Positions 53,470 through 63,394 of a stretch of 64,000 nucleotides of DNA are shown piece after piece (the stretch's first letter is position 1; every line of letters starts with the position of its first letter). The stretch comes from Burkholderiaceae bacterium. GTDB taxonomy: Bacteria; Pseudomonadota; Gammaproteobacteria; Burkholderiales; Burkholderiaceae_E. Both the position numbers and the translations under genes were made by a program. Location: positions 496,001 to 560,000 of the forward strand of contig JAOSJU010000001.1 of assembly GCA_027493945.1 (NCBI GenBank), given 5' to 3'. Under the pieces are notes generated by a model. The model was not told the origin of the DNA. It saw nothing but the letters and a program-made list of their open reading frames with translations, and did no database searches.

Positions 53470-56427
53470 CGGAGTCCTCCCTGCTTCAGCGCCTGGCGCA
53501 GCCGGTCCGGCGTCACCGGCACTTCGGCGACGCGCACGCCGGTCGCGTGATGGATCGCGTTCAGGATCGCCGGCGCGGTAGCCACCAGCGCCGGCTCGCC
53601 GACGCCCTTCGCGCCGTACGGGCCGAGCGGCTCGGCGTCCTCGATCAGGTGCACCACGATCGGCGGAACGTCGCCGGCGGTCGGGATCAGATAGTCGTGC
53701 AGGTTGTCGGTGCGTCCCGCATGGTATTCCTCCATCAGCGCCAGGCCGAGCCCCTGCGCGATGCCGCCGTGCACCTGGCCCTCGACCTGCGTGGGGTTGA
53801 TCGCGCGCCCGACGTCGTGCGCCGCGTGGATCGACAGCACGCGCACCGTGCCCAGCGCGAGATCAACCTCGACCTCGGCGAACTGCGCCGCGAAACCGTA
53901 GGTCGCATAGGGCACGCCCTGGCCGTCGGCGTCGAGCGGCACCGTCGGCGGATCGAAGTAGCCGCTGCCGTGGGCGACGTCGCCGCGCGCATCGACGCGC
54001 AGCGTCGCGAGATCGAGCGCCGCGCGCTGTCCGTCGGCCTCTCCGGCGAGCCGCGAGCCGTCGAGCGCGAGCCGCGCGTGCGCCGGCAGCCCGAGCAGCG
54101 CGAGCAGGCGCGCCCGCAGGTCGGCTCCGGCCGCCTTCGCCGCGTTGCCCGACACGAAGGTCTGACGCGACGCCGAGCTCTTGCCCGCATCGAGCGTGAG
54201 GTCGGTGTCGGCGCCGCACTGGTCGACGAGCGCCACCGGCGCGCCGAGCGCGTCGGCGCAGATCTGGGCAATGACGGTGGCGCTGCCCTGGCCGATGTCG
54301 ACCGCACCGTTGTACAGCATGAAGCGGCCGTCGCGCCGCAGCCCGACCTGCATCGACGACGGATTGGCGATCACCGTGTTGCCGATCCCGTACCACATGC
54401 AGGCGATGCCGGCGCCGCGGCGCTTGTGCGTCGCGTAGCGGCGATGCGGGTCGCTGGAGTCGGCGGCGGCGACCGCGCCGGCGCCGTCGCGGCGGTCGGC
54501 TTCGGCCCGCGCGGCGTTGAACGCCTCGGCGCGCGCGCGCCCTTCGCGCCATTGCGGCCGCAGTGCGTCCAGGCAGGCGCGCAGGCCCACGCTCGCGTCG
54601 ACCCGCTGCCCGCACGGGGTGAGATCGCCGGCGCGCAGTGCCTGCGCGAAGCGGTATTCGAGCGGATCGGCGCCGAGGCGCTGCGCCAGCATGTCGATCA
54701 GCGTCTCGCCGAGCAGCGTCGACTGCGGCACGCCGAAGCCGCGGAACGCGCCGGCGATCGGGTTGTTCGTGTAGACGGCGCGCGTCAGCGCCCGCACCGC
54801 GGCCACCCGGTACGGGCCGCTGGCGTGGATCGGCACGCGGTTGGCCACCGTCGGGCCCCACGAGGAATACGCGCCGGTGTCGAAATCTCCCTGGAAGTCA
54901 TACGCGAGCAGGCGGCCATCGCGATCGGCCGCCAGCGTTGCGCTCATTCGCGCCGGGTGCCGCTTGGTGGTCGATGCCATCGACTCCGGGCGCGTGTAGA
55001 CGATGCGCGCCGGACGTCCGAACTTGCGCGCGGCCGCCACCAGCAGCGGCTGGATCGAGATGTCGAGCTTGCCGCCGAACCCGCCGCCGATCCCCGAAGG
55101 CACGATGCGCACCTGCGCGGGCTGCAGCCCGAACATCCACGCGAGTTCGTCGCGGTCCATGTACGGTGTCTGGGTGCAGGCGAACACGACGACCCGCTCG
55201 ACGCCGCCTTCGCGCGACCACTGCGCGTACCCGGCCTCGGGCTCGATGTAGGCGTGCTCGACGTGCGCGGTGCGCATCGTCGCGCTCACCGACACGGCGG
55301 CGTCGGCGAGCGCCGCGTCGGCGTCGCCGCGCGCCACGCGCCCGCGGCACAGCACGTTGTCGGCAAAGCGTTCGTGAAGCGCGGGCGCGCCGGGCGCGAG
55401 CGCCGCCTCGGGTTCGTGCAGCGCGGGCAGCGGCTGCCAGCGGATCGGCACTGAGGCCGCGTCGATCGCATCGAGCGCGTCGCGCTCGCCCACCAGCACC
55501 AGCGCGGCCTCGCCGCGAAGCCGCACGCGCCGCTCGGCGATCGCCGGCTGATCGCGCAGGTCGGGGAAGATCGCGAAGCGGTTGTTCGGAATGTCGGCGG
55601 CGGTCAGCACGCCGAGCACGCCCGGATGCGCGGCGACGAAGCCCTCGAGGTCGCCGTACTCGAAGTCGGCCGATGCATGCGGCGAGCGCACCACCTTCAG
55701 CCAGCAAGCGTCGGCCGGCGCGCGGTCGGCGCCGTAGGCCAGACGACCGTCGACCTTGTCGGCGGCGTCCACGCGCGGCAGCCGCGCGCCGACCGCGCAG
55801 CCGGCCGCGGGCGCCAGCGCCGCCGCGGCTTGGGGCCACACGGGCCGGGTCGGTGCGTCGGCCGGGCCGAGCTCGCCCCGCGCCGCTTCGGCCGGCGCAG
55901 CCGAGACCGCCAGCACCGCCTCGACGATCTTCCGGTAGCCGGTGCAGCGGCACAACACCCCGCCCGGGCCGTCGAGCACCTGCTGTTCGGTGGGCCGAGG
56001 ATGGCGGCGCAACACGTCCAGGCCCGCCATCAGCATGCCGGGGGTGCAGATTCCGCATTGCGCGGCGCCGTGGTCGACGAACGCCTGGCGCAGCGCCGCC
56101 GCCGGCGAGCCGGGCGCGGCCGCGGCCGCGGACAGCGACTCGACCGTGGTGACGGCGCGGCCCTCGCACTGGCCCACGGCGACCGAGGCAGGCGCAGACC
56201 TGCTCGCCGTCGAGCAGCACGGTACAGGCGCCGCAGTCGCCGGCGTGGCAGCCGATCTTCGTGCCGGTCAGGCCGAGTTCGTCGCGCAGGCAATCGGACA
56301 GGCGTGTGGCCGGCGCCGAGCGCAGCGCGACGGCGCGGCCATTGACTTCGACCCGGATCGCGTATGCGGGAATGGGTTCGTCGCGCGACCGGGTGCGCGC
56401 ACCACCCGGGTTCGCGTGCGCCGTCAC
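53466..56427 (-). CDS. Molybdenum hydroxylase, fused [2Fe-2S] and molybdopterin subunits (one-base frameshift)
   Basis: About 987 residues after repair. Residues 1-170: two [2Fe-2S] domains, the plant type (C-H-A-G-D-C-G-A-C ... C-A-C) and the helical one (C-G-I-C-T-P-G-M ... C-R-C-T-G-Y). The rest is a xanthine-dehydrogenase-type large subunit with G-I-G-G-G-F-G-G-K, A-F-R-G-F-G and the catalytic Glu in G-V-G-E-P-A. One extra base near 56183 lies between the two Fe-S domains. With the FAD subunit it forms a complete hydroxylase, inferred to hydroxylate nicotinate or a similar ring next to nitrogen. GTG start overlaps the FAD gene (GTGA). Confidence 0.88.
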
Positions 56428-57374
56428 GCGAAGCCTCCCGCATCGTCGGCGACATCGGCCGCCGCGATCTCGCCGAAGAGTCGGCGCAGCAACTCGACCG
56501 CCGCCTCGCGTCGATAGATGGCCGTGCCACGGATGTCGTCGATCGGCGCGAGCGGCGCGAACGCCTCCGGCGCGCGCAGCGCATCGAACAGGTCGGCGAG
56601 CCGTTCGCGCGGCGCTCCCAGCATCGCCGCCTCGACCGCGGGCAGCCGCACCGCCGCCGCCGAACAGGCACCGACCGCCACCGCGCATTGCGACACGCGA
56701 TCGTCATCGCCGAAGTCCACCGCCACCGCGGCCATCGCGACCGAAATCACCAGATAGCGGCGGTGCCCCAGCTTCAGAAAGCGCGACCGCGCTCGCGGCG
56801 AGCGCCGGGGCACGATCACCGCGGCGAGCAGTTCGTCGGGCGCGAGCGCGGTGCGGCGGTTGCCGAGCACGAAGTCCGCGAGCGGCAACACGCGGCGCCC
56901 GCGCACGCTGCCCAGTTCGACCTGCGCGTCGAGCGCGAGCAGCACCGGCACCCCGTCGGCGGCCGGCGAGGCGTTGCACAGGTTGCCGCCGATCGTCGCG
57001 CGGTTCTGCACCTGAACCCCGCCCACGTCGAGCGCCGCCTGCCGCAGTGCGCGCAGCGCCGGCGCGAGCGGCGCGCGCGCCAGGTCCGACCAGGTGGTAA
57101 GCGCGCCGATGCGCCAGGCCGCCGTCGCGCCCTCGCCGGTCGCGCGGATGCCGCGCAGCGTATCGAGCGCCGACAGGTCGAGCAAGGATTCGCGCAGCGG
57201 GCGGCCGACGCGCGCCGGATAGAAGTCGGTGCCGCCGGCCAGCGGCGTCCAGCCGCCCTCGGCGAGACGGCGCAGGGCGGCGTCGAGATCGGCGGCGCGT
57301 TCATAGCGCGCCGCGCCGCCGTCGGAGTCCTGGGCCTGCTGCTGGCTGCTGACCACTGCGAAGGGTTCCCGCAA
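56424..57374 (-). CDS. Molybdenum hydroxylase FAD subunit
   Basis: 316 residues. The FAD-binding domain shows P-L-A-G-G-T-D-F-Y near residue 45 and the diagnostic N-R-A-T-I-G-G-N-L-C-N-A-S-P-A-A-D near 130; a CO-dehydrogenase flavoprotein C-terminal domain follows (F-L-K-L-G-H-R-R-Y-L-V-I-S-V-A-M). It passes electrons from the Fe-S clusters to NAD+ or another acceptor. First gene of the 12-gene operon, transcribed away from fdxA; the start lies 24 bases from the palindrome at 57398. Confidence 0.92.
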   Translation of the reverse strand: MREPFAVVSSQQQAQDSDGGAARYERAADLDAALRRLAEGGWTPLAGGTDFYPARVGRPLRESLLDLSALDTLRGIRATGEGATAAWRIGALTTWSDLARAPLAPALRALRQAALDVGGVQVQNRATIGGNLCNASPAADGVPVLLALDAQVELGSVRGRRVLPLADFVLGNRRTALAPDELLAAVIVPRRSPRARSRFLKLGHRRYLVISVAMAAVAVDFGDDDRVSQCAVAVGACSAAAVRLPAVEAAMLGAPRERLADLFDALRAPEAFAPLAPIDDIRGTAIYRREAAVELLRRLFGEIAAADVADDAGGFA

Positions 57375-57397
57375 AGCGTGCCGACCGGCGGCCGATA

Positions 57398-57419
57398 GAA
57401 TGAAGCCACTACTTCATTC
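57398..57419. promoter_or_regulatory. Candidate operator, perfect 8-base palindrome arms
   Basis: The sequence gaatgaag-ccacta-cttcattc is a perfect inverted repeat of two 8-base arms with a 6-base spacer. It sits between the start of the molybdenum hydroxylase operon (57374, minus) and the fdxA promoter, in the one AT-richer stretch of the region. Size and symmetry suit a TetR or MarR dimer; the operon-borne TetR is the natural candidate. No experimental support. Confidence 0.5.
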
Positions 57420-57422
57420 GCG

Positions 57423-57450
57423 TTGCGCGCCGAAATTACTCCACGATAAT
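57423..57450 (+). promoter_or_regulatory. Candidate promoter of fdxA
   Basis: TTGCGC (57423-57428), a 16-base gap and GATAAT (57445-57450), 48 bases before the fdxA ATG. It lies just beyond the palindrome at 57398-57419, so a bound repressor could also affect it. Inference from sequence only. Confidence 0.45.
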
Positions 57451-57497
57451 ATGGGCGTCAATCCGCACCATCCGCCGACGCCCGGCCGTACCCCGCC

Positions 57498-57821
57498 ATG
57501 ACCCACGTCGTCCTCGAGTCCTGCATCCGCTGCCGCTATACCGACTGCGTCGACGTCTGTCCGGTCGATTGTTTCCGCGAAGGTCCGAACATGCTGGTCA
57601 TCGACCCCGACGAGTGCATCGACTGCGCGGTGTGCGTTCCCGAGTGCCCGGTCGACGCGATCGTGGCCGAGGAAGACGTGCCGGCCGACCAGCTCTCGTT
57701 CGTCGGGCTCAACGCGGAACTGGCTCCCGGCTGGCCGAGCATCACCCGCACGAAGGATCCGCTGCCGGAGGCCGAGCAGTGGAAGGACGTGGGCGACAAG
57801 CTGCAGTACCTGGAACGCTGA
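57498..57821 (+). CDS. fdxA: 7Fe ferredoxin FdxA
   Basis: 107 residues. The cysteine pattern [17 protein letters not shown] at the N-terminus followed by [14 protein letters not shown] is that of FdxA, holding a [3Fe-4S] and a [4Fe-4S] cluster; the C-terminal half is the usual non-cluster extension with W-P-S-I-T. A low-potential carrier. It is divergent from the operon encoding a ferredoxin-dependent reductase and 55 bases upstream of a large flavoprotein, but fdxA near phaZ and rsxB is also an ordinary Burkholderiales arrangement. Confidence 0.96.
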   Translation: MTHVVLESCIRCRYTDCVDVCPVDCFREGPNMLVIDPDECIDCAVCVPECPVDAIVAEEDVPADQLSFVGLNAELAPGWPSITRTKDPLPEAEQWKDVGDKLQYLER

Positions 57822-57876
57822 GCCGACTCAGCGGACGCGCGCGCCGACCCCCGGCCCGGTTGCCGCAGGATTCCCA

Positions 57877-60800
57877 GTGACCGCCCCGCTCGCCCTGGCC
57901 TTCGGCCTGCGCTTCGAAGACCTACACGCCGCCGAAGGGCTCGCCAGGCTCGACCTCGCGTTCGTCGACGCGCTGCGCGCCGCCGACCCCGCGCTCGCGC
58001 AGCGCCTGGTCGACGCACGACGCGCTCCGCCCGATCCGCGTGCCGAGGCCACGCTGCTGATCGAACTCGGCCCGCGGGTCGACGCCTTCGTCGGCACGCT
58101 CTTCGGCATCGGCGACGCGCTCGCCGCGCTGCGCGAGCGCCACCGCGAGCTCGACCCACTCTACGAAGTCAAGCTGAAGTTCGTGCGGCGCGAGGCGGCG
58201 AAGCTGCCGGCGACCGAGCTGGCCGGCTTCGACCCCGACGCGGCACTGCGCGAGATCGAATCCGGGCTGGGCGAGCCCTTCGACGAGCTTTCGTTCGCGC
58301 GCGCGGTGCTCGCCTGGCAGCGCGAAGAGGCCGACGAAGCGGCCGGCCCCCGGAGCGCGAAGCGGCGCGCGCGCGCCTGGCCGTCGCGCTGCGCTACAGC
58401 GCGTGGGCCGCGACCACCGAGGCCGGGCACCTGCGCCACGCCGGCGACCTGCTGTTCGCGCTGCCCGCGAAGACCGATCCGATGCGCCTGCTCGGCCACG
58501 CCCGCAGCCACGACGAGGACGGTGTACGCGTGTTCACGATCGAGCCCGAGCACCTGCGGCGTCGCGAAGGCTTCGCGCTCACCGACGCGGGCACCGGCCT
58601 GCGCGGCGCGCTCGACCAGGCCAACTACTGCATCTGGTGCCACGAGCAGGGCAAGGACTCCTGTTCGAAGGGCATGCGCGAGAAGCCCGGCCCCTCGGGC
58701 GAGGCGGCCTGGAAGCGCTCGCCGTTCGGCGTGAACCTCGCCGGCTGCCCGCTCGAGGAGCGCATCTCCGAGTTCCACAAGCTGAAGACGCAGGGCCACG
58801 CGGTCGCGGCGCTGGCGATGATCGCGATCGACAACCCGATGATGGCGGCCACCGGGCATCGCATCTGCAACGACTGCATGAAGGCCTGCATCTACCAGAA
58901 GCAGACGCCGGTGGACATCCCGCAGGCCGAGACGCGCACGCTGAAGGACGTGCTCGAGTTGCCCTGGGGCTTCGAGATCTATTCGCTGCTCACGCGCTGG
59001 AATCCGCTGAACCTGCGCCGCCCGCTGCCCAGGCCCGACAGCGGCTACCGCGTGCTGGTGGCGGGCATGGGGCCCGCCGGCTTCACGCTCGCGCACCACC
59101 TGCTGCAGGAAGGGCACGGCGTGGTCGGCATCGACGGCCTGAAGATCGAGCCGCTCGACGAGCGCGCGAGTGGCGTGCGTATCGACGGCACGCGGGCGCC
59201 CTTCGAGCCGGTGCGCGACGTGCGCACGTTGTACGAGCCGCTGGACGACCGCGTGATGGCCGGTTTCGGCGGCGTGGCCGAATACGGCATCACGGTACGC
59301 TGGAACAAGAACTTCCTGAAGCTGGTGCGGCTGCTGCTCGAACGGCGCGAGCGCTTCGCCCTGGTGGGTGGCGTGCGCTTCGGCAGCACGCTGGGCGCCG
59401 ACGACGCGTTCGCGCTGGGCTTCGATCACGTCGCGCTGGCGCTCGGCGCCGGCAAGCCCACGACGCTCGACATCCCGAACGGGCTGGCGCGCGGCGTGCG
59501 CACCGCGAGCGACTTCCTGATGGCGCTGCAGCTCACCGGCGCGGCGCGCGCCGACTCGCTGGCGAACATGCAGCTGCGACTGCCGGTGGTGGTGATCGGC
59601 GGCGGGCTCACCGCGATCGACACCGCGACCGAATCGCTCGCGTACTACGCGGTGCAGGTCGAGAAATTCCTCGCCCGGCACGAAGCGCTTGCCGCAGCGG
59701 CGGGCGAAGCGGGCCAAGCGGGCGCCGGCGGGCGCGCCGAAGACGAGGAAGTCGCCGCCGAATTCCTCGCCCATGCGCGCGCGATCCGCGCCGAGCGCGA
59801 AGCCGCCCGGCGCGAGCAGCGCGCGCCGCGCATCGTCGAGTTGCTGCAGCAATGGGGCGGCGCGACGATCGCCTACCGCAAGCGGCTGGTCGAGAGCCCT
59901 TCGTACACGCTGAACCACGAAGAGGTCGAGTTGGCGCTCGAGGAAGGCATCCGCTTCGCCGAGTGCCTGGCGCCCACGCGCATCGACGTCGACGCGAGCG
60001 GCGCGGTCGAATCGATCGGCTTCGCGCGCCAGTTGCGCGACGAGGACGGCCAGTGGCGCGACGGCGAGCCCTGGCGCATGGCCGCGCGCACCGTCTTCGT
60101 CGCGGCCGGCACGCAGCCGAACACGGTGCTGGCGCGCGAGGACGCCACCCACTTCGCGCTCGACGGACGCTACTTCCGAGCGATCGACGTCGACGGCAAT
60201 CCGGTGAAGCCCGATCGCGGAAACGCCAAGCCCGACGCGGCTCGAGTGCTGCTCGCGCGCCTGGACGACGGGCGGATGATCTCCTTCTTCGGCGACCTGC
60301 ACCCGAGCTACTTCGGCAACGTGGTGAAGGCGATGGCCTCGGCGCGCCACGGCTATCCGGTCGTCTGCGACGTGCTGCGGCGCCGCCCGCCGGCCTCGGA
60401 CGAGGGCTTCGCCGCCTTCGCGGCGCGCCTCGGCGACCTGCTGCGCGCGCGCGTCGAGCGCGTCGAGCGTCTCACGCCGAACATCGTCGAGGTCGTGGTG
60501 CGCGCACCGCTGGCCGCGCGGCGCTTTCGTCCGGGTCAGTTCTACCGGCTGCAGAACTTCGAGGCGCGCGCGCGCCGCGTCGAGGTCGGCGGCCTGCCCA
60601 CCACGTTGGCCATGGAAGGCCTCGCGCTCACCGGCGCGTGGGTCGATCGCGAGCGCGGGCTGGTCTCGACCATCGTGCTCGAGATGGGCGGCTCGTCGAA
60701 CCTGTGCGCCGACCTGCGCCCGGGCGAACCGGTCGTGCTGATGGGCCCCACTGGCGCGCCCACCGAGATCGGCGCGGGCGAAACGGTGGTGCTGGTCGGC

Positions 60801-61424
60801 GGCGGCCTGGGCAACGCGGTGCTGTTCTCGATCGGCGCGGCGTTTCGCGCCGCGGGCTCGCGGGTGCTGTACTTCGCCGGCTACAAGAAGCGCATCGACC
60901 GCTACAAGGTGGCCGACATCGAGGCGGCCGCCGACACGATCGTCTGGTGCTGCGACGAGGCGCCCGGTTTCGAGCCCGGCCGCCCGCAGGATCGCAGCTT
61001 CGTCGGCAACATCGTCGAGGCGATGACGGCGTTCGCGCGCGGCGAGCTCACCGAGCTGGACACGCCCGGCGCGCTGCGGCTGCAGGATGCCGACCGCATC
61101 GTCGCGATCGGCTCGGACCGGATGATGGCGGCGGTGGCCGCGGCGCGCCACGCGCAGCTCGCGCCGTACCTGAAGCCGCGGCACCGCGCGCTCGGCTCGA
61201 TCAACTCGCCGATGCAATGCATGATGAAAGAGGTCTGCGCGCAGTGCCTGCAGCCGCACAAAGACCCGGCCACCGGGAAGGTCACCTACGTGTTTTCCTG
61301 CTTCGACCAGGACCAGCCGCTCGACCGGGTCGACTTTCCCGCGCTGGGCCAGCGCCCGGCGCAGAACGCGCTCCAGGAGCGCCAGACGGCCGCCTGGATC
61401 GCCCGATGCCGCAATGCGGAATAA
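57877..61424 (+). CDS. Large multidomain FAD/Fe-S oxidoreductase with ferredoxin-reductase-like C-terminus (one-base frameshift)
   Basis: About 1,183 residues after repairing one missing base near 58345. An N-terminal 150-residue helical region is followed by cysteine clusters (C-I-W-C-H-E-Q-G-K-D-S-C; C-N-D-C-M-K-A-C), then a GltD-like two-dinucleotide flavoprotein (V-A-G-M-G-P-A-G; V-I-G-G-G-L-T-A-I-D). The C-terminal part resembles ferredoxin reductase/PyrK: F-R-P-G-Q-F-Y, L-V-G-G-G-L-G-N-A and a final cysteine set C-M-M-K-E-V-C-A-Q-C ... F-S-C for [2Fe-2S]. It could move electrons between NAD(P)H and ferredoxin. Not characterised to my knowledge. It follows fdxA by 55 bases. Confidence 0.8.
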
Positions 61425-61471
61425 AAACGGTACTTTCGCGCGGATTTCGCGACATTCCGGAAAAACTCTTC

Positions 61472-61499
61472 TTGCGCGCCGCAACACGCTGCGGATAAA
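61472..61499 (+). promoter_or_regulatory. Candidate promoter of phaZ
   Basis: TTGCGC (61472-61477), 16-base spacing and GATAAA (61494-61499), 33 bases before the phaZ ATG. The same TTGCGC-N16-GATAA pattern precedes fdxA. Inference from sequence only. Confidence 0.4.
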
Positions 61500-61532
61500 T
61501 TGAATGCAATCGGTGGTCACGCCGGAGACCGA

Positions 61533-62807
61533 ATGCTCTACGACATCCGCGAAGCCCAGCGCGCTTTCCTGAATCCGCTGTCGCACTGGGCCGACTCGAT
61601 GAGCCAGTTGTACGCCAGTCCGTACAGCCCGCTCGCCTACCTGCCCTTCGCCAACCGCATCTCGGCCGGTCTGGAGCTGGTGCACCGGCTCGGCAAGGAC
61701 TACCAGAAGCCCGCCTTCGGCGTGCACTCGACCCGCGTCGACGGACGTGAGGTGACGGTCGTCGAGCGCATCGAGATCTCGCGCCCGTTCTGTCGCCTGC
61801 TGAAGTTCGAGCGGCTGCTGCCCGATGCACTGGCGCATCGTCACGACGATCCGGTCGTGCTGCTGTTCGCGCCGCTGTCGGGACACCACGCGACGCTGCT
61901 GCGCGACACGGTGCACACGCTGCTGCCCGATCACACGGTGTACATCACCGACTGGATCGACGCGCGGATGGTGCCGCTGATCGACGGCAACTTCCAGCTC
62001 GACGACTACGTCGGCTACGCGATCGACTTCATCCGCCACCTCGGCCCCGACGTCCACGTGATCTCGGTGTGCCAGCCGACGGTGCCGGTGCTGGCCGCGG
62101 TCTCGCTGATGTCCTCGCTCGACGATCCGGCGGTACCGCGCTCGATGACGATGATGGGCGGGCCGATCGACACGCGCCGCTCGCCCACCGAGGTCAACAA
62201 CCTCGCGCAGACGCGCAGCTTCGAGTGGTTCGAGCGCACGGTCATCTACCGGGTGCCCGGCCGCTATCCGGGCGTCGGGCGGCGCGTCTACCCCGGCTTC
62301 CTGCAGCACGCGGGCTTCGTCGCGATGAACCCCGACCGGCACGTCACCTCGCACTGGGATTTCTACCTGAGCCCGGTGGCCGGCGACATGCAGGACGCGG
62401 ACGGGCATCGCCGCTTCTACGACGAATACAACGCCGTGCTCGACCTGCCGGCGGAGTTCTACCTCGACACGATCCGCACCGTGTTCCAGGACCACGCGCT
62501 GCCGCTGGGCCGCTGGCACGTCTGGTTCGAAGGCAGCCGCCAGCGCGTCGTGCCGGCCGACGTCCGCCGGGTGGCGCTGCTCACGGTCGAGGGCGAGCTG
62601 GACGACATTTCGGGCCAGGGGCAGACGCGCGCCGCGCACGACCTGTGCACCGGCATTCCGAAATCGATGAAGCGGCACCTCACCGCCCAGGGTGCGGGCC
62701 ACTACGGCATCTTCAGCGGCCGCCGCTGGCGCGAATTCATCTATCCCCGGGTGCGCGACTTCATCGCCTCGAGCCGCCCGCGAGCGAAGCTGCGCGTCGT
62801 GGCGTGA
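61533..62807 (+). CDS. phaZ: Intracellular polyhydroxybutyrate depolymerase PhaZ
   Basis: 424 residues of the intracellular PHB depolymerase family. The start [15 protein letters not shown] matches Cupriavidus PhaZ1 (from memory) and has ggagacc at proper spacing; an ATG 11 codons upstream has no ribosome site. The catalytic Cys lies in [10 protein letters not shown], in place of the serine lipase box, with late G-E-L-D-D-I-S and G-A-G-H-Y-G-I-F providing Asp and His. It degrades amorphous granule PHB to oligomers or 3HB-CoA. Overlaps rsxB by GTGA. Confidence 0.93.
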   Translation: MLYDIREAQRAFLNPLSHWADSMSQLYASPYSPLAYLPFANRISAGLELVHRLGKDYQKPAFGVHSTRVDGREVTVVERIEISRPFCRLLKFERLLPDALAHRHDDPVVLLFAPLSGHHATLLRDTVHTLLPDHTVYITDWIDARMVPLIDGNFQLDDYVGYAIDFIRHLGPDVHVISVCQPTVPVLAAVSLMSSLDDPAVPRSMTMMGGPIDTRRSPTEVNNLAQTRSFEWFERTVIYRVPGRYPGVGRRVYPGFLQHAGFVAMNPDRHVTSHWDFYLSPVAGDMQDADGHRRFYDEYNAVLDLPAEFYLDTIRTVFQDHALPLGRWHVWFEGSRQRVVPADVRRVALLTVEGELDDISGQGQTRAAHDLCTGIPKSMKRHLTAQGAGHYGIFSGRRWREFIYPRVRDFIASSRPRAKLRVVA

Positions 62808-63394
62808 ACACGGCCGACGCGATCGACGCGCTGCTGCCGCAGACGCAGTGCACCCGATGCGGGTTCGCCGGCTGCCGGCCGTATGCCGAAGCGATCGCGG
62901 CGGGCGAAGCGCCGATCAACCGCTGCCCGCCGGGCGGCGCTGAAGGTATCGGGCGACTCGCGCAACTGCTCGGGCGCCCCGCGCTGCCGCTCGATCCGAC
63001 CTGCGGAGCCGAGCAGCCGCGGCGCATCGCACGGATCGATCCGGCCTCGTGCATCGGGTGCACGAAGTGCATCCAGGCGTGCCCGGTCGACGCGATCATC
63101 GGAGCGCGAAAGCGCATGCACACGGTGATCGCCGCGCGGTGCACCGGCTGCGACCTGTGCGTGGCACCCTGCCCGGTCGACTGCATCGAGATGCGCGCGC
63201 CCGACACCGCGCAGCCGTGGCGCGACGACGACGCGCGCGCCGCGCGCTCGCGCCACGAGGCGCGACGTGAGCGCCTCGCGCGACGCCGCGCGGAGCACGA
63301 GGAGCACGCGGAGCGCCTGTCGCGCACGGTGATCGAGGCGGCGCTGCGCCGCGCTCGCGAGCGCGCGGCCACCCGCGGCGGTGAACGGCGGTGA
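62804..63394 (+). CDS. rsxB: RnfB/RsxB-like ferredoxin subunit
   Basis: 196 residues. An N-terminal Fe4S domain (C-T-R-C-G-F-A-G-C ... N-R-C-P-P-G-G) is followed by two [4Fe-4S] motifs ([12 protein letters not shown] and [12 protein letters not shown]). The membrane helix typical of RnfB is missing and no other Rnf subunit is nearby; this soluble stand-alone form next to nth is common in Burkholderiales. Basic, Arg-rich C-terminal tail of about 60 residues. GTG start overlaps phaZ stop; its stop overlaps nth start (GTGA). Its partner is unknown. Confidence 0.88.
   Translation: MNTADAIDALLPQTQCTRCGFAGCRPYAEAIAAGEAPINRCPPGGAEGIGRLAQLLGRPALPLDPTCGAEQPRRIARIDPASCIGCTKCIQACPVDAIIGARKRMHTVIAARCTGCDLCVAPCPVDCIEMRAPDTAQPWRDDDARAARSRHEARRERLARRRAEHEEHAERLSRTVIEAALRRARERAATRGGERR

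Noticed and set aside
3429..61424. Programmed frameshifting as an explanation for the split genes
   Set aside because: The shifts are of both signs, occur at varied sequences without consistent slippery heptamers, and hit unrelated housekeeping genes; random indels explain them better.
58161..62702. A 1,513-codon minus-strand frame opposite the large flavoprotein and phaZ
   Set aside because: Spans two unrelated plus-strand genes and reads as Arg/Val/His/Gln-rich low complexity, typical of an antisense frame at high GC.
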